A DNA stretch of 64,000 nt from Metridium senile (lineage: Eukaryota > Cnidaria > Anthozoa > Actiniaria > Metridiidae): positions 3,861,533 through 3,925,532 of the forward strand of contig OX459102.1 in assembly GCA_949775045.1 (NCBI GenBank), given 5' to 3'. Below are positions 57,954-64,000 of this stretch, piece after piece. Within the stretch, counting starts at the first letter, position 1. Every line of letters begins with the position of its first letter. The position numbers were made by a program, and so were the translations under genes. The notes beneath the pieces are model-generated. The model did not search any database. It saw only the letters and a program-made list of their open reading frames with translations, and was not told where the DNA came from.

Positions 57954-60047
57954 ACAATATTTAATCCATATCAAGTACATACATTTATTCGTCAAAATAT
58001 GATCGATGTCATTGAAAATAAGAAAACCTCAGGAAAATAACCACCAATACAGTAAGTTCAAGATTATTTGTTTCAAGTTTTTAAGAGACGGTATTTTAAT
58101 ACTGAAAAACTGTTTGATCACGAGCGTGAAAAAAAACCCTAAAAGCCTGCAATAATTACAGCGCCAACTAATTAAAGTTTTGTACAAGTTAACCAATCAG
58201 AAATCGAGAAATTGATATAAAAGACAAATGGTAAGCACTTTGAAATGTTCAAAGCGAAGACAAGAGTGAAGTGTCTGAAAAGCCTCCCAGGATGTTTAAA
58301 TTTGAAAAGCTGTAGCAAATAATTTGAAAAGAGAAACTTTTGAACGCTAAGCCAACTTGTACAAAACTTTCATTGGGTGGCCACGGTAAGGCGCGTTATG
58401 GTGTAAGCCTCAAAAAGGAAATATCTGTTCTCTGTTTTATTAAAGAAAGAAAAGAGAAAAGGTTTATCTCCATTTTATTTATTTTTTCAGATAAAAACCG
58501 TACATAAAATGCTGTTTGTGCATGTGTAAATTGTACTTTTCGTGGCCTTTGGTCGATTCAAAAAGGGATTTACTTAAGATTATGTATTTTTTAAACCTCA
58601 ACAACGAATCTTTGGAAAACGCGTGGATACCTCTTTTTCGCTAGAAACCCTATGGTGATATCGACTTTTTTTTCTAAGTTTATATTTTAAAAATAAAAAT
58701 GGTTTGGGTTGGATATTTAGTCAATAATTCGTTATGCACACAAAGTACCTTTTTCATAATTTTGAGGAAAAAGTTATTAAGAAATATATAGTTGTATTCG
58801 TGATAAATATGATTTGGACTTATAGTCGAAAATATATATAATATATTACAGATTCTTATTTCTCGTTTTTTGTCTTGGGTAACCCTGAACAGTAAGAAAT
58901 AGTATTTCTTTAAAATACGCACAAACACGCCTACGTCCTCAAATATTTATGACCCGTAGACAAAAAATATTTACATGCACATCTTGATGAAAAAATTAAA
59001 CTTGGAGCTCTGCTATTAGGTATTACCTTATTTGTATATTATCATTTCTATATAATCTATAATATATTTTAAATACTGAAAGAGGCAAAACTTATTCATT
59101 CAAATCATTCTTTATAATCATGTACAATTTTAAATTATAGGGTTTTTTTCAAAGTCATATATTTTGATAATTTCATTTCATACAAATACATGTTCTATGT
59201 AATGTTAATTAAGTATGAGTTAACAATAGCAGGAAAGAGCCATCCTGTGGATCTGTTAATAAAGTTTTTATTATTGCTATTATTTTTATTATTATTATTA
59301 TTAAAATAATATCACGGTTTTATAACTAAAAAGAAGTACTATTTCTTAGTGGCAGCAATTTTTAAAAGCGAACTTTAGAAAAAATGTTGCCGTCAGTTGA
59401 ATTTCACATTTCTTAAATGTCAAATATCTATGTTTTTAAATTTTGAAATCGCTTATCACTTAAACAGCGAATAAAGTTTTACCTGACTAGATGTTCGTCT
59501 ACACCTTTGTTTTTCAAATACGCTGTCGTCTCTCTGGGTAGGTAGTACTTTCACTTGCTGACTCAACAACGAAGTACGTGCAGTGAAATTGTTTCTACGT
59601 CTTGACAGGTGTATGCACTAACCGTGGATGTGGATATTGTAATTCAAATTGGTTTCATTTGAATTACAATTGGTTTGGTTTGAATTACAATACGTGAATT
59701 GCAACCATTCCAAAGAGAGTGATTTGAACGATAGCACCACCCTTACTACTACATAATTTGCATAAAACATCCCCACCGATCCTTAACACAAGTAATTCTC
59801 TACTTTCACAATAACCATAATGCCATAATGCGGTTAACTAACATTATTTTCACATCAGCTCGGATTTCATTGTTCTTTTCGGATGAATATATCGCTTAGC
59901 CCCTGGCCCAGGGGGAATATACATTACTAATATTCAATCTTCATTCATTGTACAAAATTCGCGCGCATGATTGGCTGAAATTGATCACGTGATTTGTGTA
60001 TATCTGTCGTCACCGTCCATTGAGCGAGCATTGAGCGTTGTATACTG
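57954..60047. other. No gene seen
   Basis: Includes small tandem repeats of GAATTACAATTGG at 59638-59690 and a short (ATT)n at 59285-59305. Nothing else recognised. Confidence 0.4.
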
Positions 60048-60238
60048 AAGCAATAAACGAGCGATTTCCGTGGTTTATCGGTGTAATAAACCACGCGGGA
60101 TGTTGGGAGAACACAAAAAAAGGCCTAAGAAAATCTCGAGCCTCCGGGCGAGAGATTTTCGGCCTTTTTGAGTGTTCTCCCAACATCCCAAGTGGTTTAT
60201 TACACCGATAAACCACGGAAATTGCTCGTTTATTGCTT
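60048..60238. mobile_element. Hairpin MITE, AAGCAATAAACGAGC ends
   Basis: AAGCAATAAACGAGCGATTTC and its reverse complement close a hairpin through CCGTGGTTTATCGG and GGATGTTGGGAGAACAC. The centre (GCCTCCGGGCGAG) lies near 60148. Confidence 0.88.
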
Positions 60239-61923
60239 TTATAATATAGAAAGTGTTTCAAAAACGAAATAAAAACGAATTAAAAGAAGTTATTTTTTTT
60301 CATTTTGCTGATGAACAAATCAATTCTCCTGAGAATTCTCAACCATCCAATCAAATCGCTTGTTATAAGCACAAATGTACAAATCTTTCACAACTTTCAA
60401 AGCTACAAAATTATATTCTGCAGGTTATGTTTTCATGAAAATATTACATTCTTTTTAAAACTTTTGGGAGAATATGGTAGATACAAGTGGAGAATGCCTC
60501 AAATCAAAGCTCTATGGATCAATGTAGCTTGCAAGCTAATGAAACGATCGAGTTTGTTGTCAATAACATGTTTGTTGGCCGGTTCTTGTTGGGAAATCCC
60601 CGATGATTTTGGTCGTAATAATGAAGGATTTATTGACTAACAAACAAATCTAGACATCGTTTAAGCTCAAGCAGATGATATTTACTCACTACTGACATCG
60701 ACATTATGTCTCTTATGTAGCTGGTTTGAGTTGAGGATTGCTTGGACATTTTTCAATCAAGTTAGATTCACCGCTAAATTCGGACGAACAGAAATCGCCA
60801 TGATAGTCAGGTAATCCTGCTTTGAACAAAAAAAGATGTATTCGCCGTTGGTCAGTTATTAAATAAATGCATTGATGAATACTTAAGATATTGACTATAG
60901 TTATATCGTAAATCATCTGTTTTTGCAAGCTTATTAATTCAAGTGGATAATTTGTGTGCTAAACTTTGTCCGTTGGATGCCGTGTCATTCGCTTGGTTTG
61001 CATTGTGAAATTTAACTTCACTTTCTTCACTGAACAGATATCTTACTTTATCCTTTGACACCAATAACCTAATTAGGCTGCTTTTTTGTACATTTTTCTT
61101 GCTGTTTTGTAACGTCTACGAGTATTTTATGCCTCCAGCGTAGCGTATTAAATGTACTCTTTCTTTTTAATTCAAAAACAAAACTGTCAAATATAAACTT
61201 TTTTGATCTTTTTTCGCTCTTATTCAACAATAAAAGTGACTTTTAGAACTACCTGTTCTGTTTATGTGATGCATTGAGTGTTTTTGTTGTTTTTAATTTG
61301 TTTATATCAGCTTTTTAACAAAAAGAAAATATTTACTCGACATTTTGAACGCCATTTTTCAAAAGTGAACAGGGAGCAAACAACAACTTTTTCGCTGTTC
61401 CTTCGAAACTCTCAAAACCGTGGTTTATCGGTGTAATAAACCACGGTTTTGGACCAATCAGAGCGCGCGTTATAATCAAACTATATTATAATACGGTATA
61501 CACTTCTTCAGTTTGATTGAGAAAGCCAGATTTTTAAACTTTTAGCTTAGAAATAATTGTTCTTCAGTGAACTTTTCTTAATTCCTCCGTCGTTCTAAAA
61601 TGTATAGTAGTTTTAACAGTAAAAGCATGCTATTTTCAGTCGTTAAAATAAAAGAATCGAGGGAGAAAATGGCAAAAACAGTTGAGAATTTCGATGTGTT
61701 TTGAATACATTTTGACTTGCCGTCACACGTCATTGAGTGCGCGCTCGGTATTTCCACTTTCGATTATCTGTCATTTTGTCAAATTAAAACGATTGAAATG
61801 TTATTTTTATTCTAGCCCTCATTGGCTACTATGTACTTTTGAAGTTTTTACAAACAAACTGAATTCCTTCGCACGACGTTTGAGTTGTAACTTCACTTAA
61901 TACTATGCTATTTATCCAGTGAA
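60239..61923. other. Non-coding with one short palindrome
   Basis: CCGTGGTTTATCGGTG at 61420 with AATAAACCACGG ending 61445 is a small derivative of the 60048 element, followed by ACCAATCAGAGCGCGCG. No gene recognised. Confidence 0.45.
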
Positions 61924-62147
61924 TTCCCCTTGCATATTTACGGGTTAGAGACTTAAAACTCGTATTTTGTGCACAAATACACGCACTTGCAGACTGTCAA
62001 ATGAACTCGTTTTTTTCAATACCGCACTCAGCTTCGCTTGGTGCGGTATTGAACATTTCTCTTTCATTCTACAGCCAGCTCGTGCGTGTATTTGTGAACA
62101 AAACACTCGTATCAGTCTCTAACCCGTAAATATGCAAGGGGAATATG
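61924..62147. mobile_element. Hairpin MITE, TTCCCCTTGCATATTTACGGG ends
   Basis: The left arm (61924-61990) and right arm (62082-62147) are reverse complements, with a second hairpin in the middle (CAATACCGCACTC / GGTGCGGTATTG). Extra TTCCCC(T/C)TGCAT ends follow at 62153-62187 and a related GGGGGAATAT lies at 59910. Confidence 0.82.
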
Positions 62148-62282
62148 TCATATTCCCCTTGCATACTAATGTATATTCCCCCTGCATATTTATTTAATTC
62201 CTTGTACAGATATTACCCTCACCCTCAACATCAGACTTGGAAATAATTTACTAGATAGCGATTTTTGGCGAAAAAAAGTCTT

Positions 62283-62361
62283 TGATTACCAATGCCAGGA
62301 TTCGAACCGAGAACCTCTGCATTGCTTTATCCGCGCTTTAAACCATTATACTAGCGAGGCA
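62283..62361 (-). tRNA. tRNA-like relic
   Basis: The minus strand has an A box (CTAGTATAATGGTTTAAA) and a good B box (GGTTCGAATCC), but no convincing acceptor or anticodon stem. Likely a tRNA pseudogene or SINE head. Confidence 0.4.
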
Positions 62362-64000
62362 ACCGATGGAAAGTTATCAACAAAAACTCGTTGAATGTCA
62401 TCAAGTTAATTAGCATTCAAGTTCGTTAGCATTCCTCTAAATAGAATTGAAAAGCGATTGTTTAATATTTCCTTGTGGGAATACATTGACAAAGAACATG
62501 CATTTAAATGAGTACGTAAACGGATCAGAACTGAGAACCACAAACCAACTGTTTAAAGTGAGGAATATTTCATCTAAATTTGACATCTTCGCCGGTCTAT
62601 CCTGAAACAGCTCTGAAAACTGTTGTGAAATCTTTCGACTGAATATTAAAGAGCTTAGAAAGTAGAAAATAACTGTACATTGTTTTGCTATGAATGGGCG
62701 AATACAAAACAAAGAACATTCATCAGTTCAAATACCGCGCCTTTTGAATAAAAATCAACCCCTATTCAGTATATGTGAAGTAAAACAATAGTAAATCACT
62801 CAATTAAACATTTTTTATTCCTTTCAACATCTCGTGCGAATAAAAGCTAAGTTAGGAAGAAAAGAACTCATACATTAGAACGATTTCGCATAAGTGTATT
62901 TTTACATGCTAATGAGCTGGATGGTAAAATAGCATGTAAATGAGGGGTACACACGTGCATGGCTTTACGATCTGACAAGACGGGATTAAAGTAGACATTT
63001 TTGAGCTTATCGTACTTTTTGGATCCATTGCGCTCTAAAGCAAAGAGTGTCAATTATTTTTCCGGGGAATGTTGTTTTCTTTGTTTAATTAAGGTTTACA
63101 TTTTTTTGAAGCATGTGTATAAATCATAATCATTGCTCTTCATAGTGATGTGTAGTAGTTGCAAAAAGTATCAATCTTTTCTGAAATAAAAAAAATATTG
63201 ACCAACAGAAAACATATTTGCTTGACATAGAGTGCAAACAATATAACCGTGAAACATTAACAAAAACTAATTTTGCTAAATTTCACTAAATTAGTCTATT
63301 GTTAATTTAGTGTGATCACTGAACCGCGAATGCGTATTATGCGTGCGCTAGCTAGCATGTAGAGATTTTGTCTGCGCATGCGTTTGTTTTGATGGTAAAA
63401 TTCCTTTTCACGTCGAATGAAATAATTTTATGCTGACATGGAACATTTAGTTTGCAATCTCATCTTGCACAACTATGTTCAAGAACCGAGTTACTGAGAT
63501 ATCAAATGTTGACCGTCTACTAGTGCGCTGTAGTTAATTATTTCAATCGAACAAACTCCGGATGGAAAAATATCACACGTCAAAGTCTGACAAAAGTGAA
63601 AAGAAAGACCAGAACTGCGTACTTGCAAGTAGCATGTTGGACGATAAACCAATGTGCAGGTCAAAATTTTTAGTAGAAGTTATAACCAATATGCTACTTT
63701 GTGCATTGCATTATATTAGGAGATATTAGACGCCTTAGATCGTCAAGTAAACCGCCGTGTTGAAGTCAATATCAGCAATATTGAGTGCGAAATCCTTAGA
63801 ATTCATCATAGAATTGTTATATCTTAAACATCGTGCCCCAAAAAAAACGTTTAAAGAAATTGACATTTCCATGTTTACTTCTCGCAAAACTGAGCTATTT
63901 TGGAAGAAACTTGTTGTCCCTGGATATGATTTCAAGCAATGTTTACAACATGGTTTAGGCCCTGTTTCACTGTGATAAATTTGACGAACTTTAACAAACT
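62362..64000. other. No gene supported
   Basis: A 72-codon frame at 63757-63975 has a mixed, protein-like composition but no recognisable domain or splice context. Otherwise nothing recognised. Confidence 0.3.

Overview
This is a eukaryotic, AT-rich, gene-poor window packed with transposable elements. The best fit is a cnidarian, probably an anthozoan or hydrozoan. That rests on the style of the proteins (a short class A GPCR, a PAN plus fibrinogen-like secreted protein, a REL-type reverse transcriptase, a HARBI1-type transposase), on GT-AG introns, and on a tRNA-derived SINE tail of a kind I associate with coral and anemone genomes. No database search was possible, so the lineage is an inference.

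Layout. 1-3.3 kb is a tandem/inverted satellite ending in a nearly perfect 1-kb hairpin. 3.3-7.2 kb holds short tandem and inverted repeats and half of a foldback transposon. 8.0-10.6 kb is a 5'-truncated non-LTR retrotransposon with an intact reverse transcriptase/endonuclease frame ending in a (TTA)n tract. 10.9-21.6 kb is a nested stack of transposons: two Mutator-like foldback elements with exact 9-bp target duplications, one hosting a 4.2-kb TTAA-flanked inverted-repeat element, the other a 1.46-kb foldback element. 23.3-24.5 kb is a compact host gene for a small secreted cysteine-rich peptide with a TATA box, two exons and a poly(A) signal. 24.8-26.4 kb is a SINE interrupted by a dead hAT transposon. 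31.7-33.1 kb is a second complete copy of the foldback element. 33.4-35.9 kb holds an intronless GPCR gene and a broken fragment of the same gene upstream. 36-43 kb is a field of MITEs. 43.0-46.7 kb is an apparently complete PIF/Harbinger element with both genes. 47.1-50.9 kb is a three-exon ectonucleotide pyrophosphatase/phosphodiesterase (ENPP) gene whose first intron carries two transposons. 54.8-56.5 kb is a two-exon PAN/fibrinogen-like secreted protein gene on the minus strand. The rest to 64 kb is non-coding with hairpin MITEs and tRNA-like relics.

Four host genes are supported (cysteine-rich peptide, GPCR, ENPP-like enzyme, PAN/fibrinogen-like protein). They do not form an operon or an obvious shared pathway; three of the four products look secreted or membrane-anchored. 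The two Harbinger genes belong together: in that superfamily the Myb-like protein helps the nuclease enter the nucleus and bind the element ends. The strongest signals for follow-up are the transposon nest with readable insertion order, the foldback family with GGTCCG arrays, and the spliced peptide gene.
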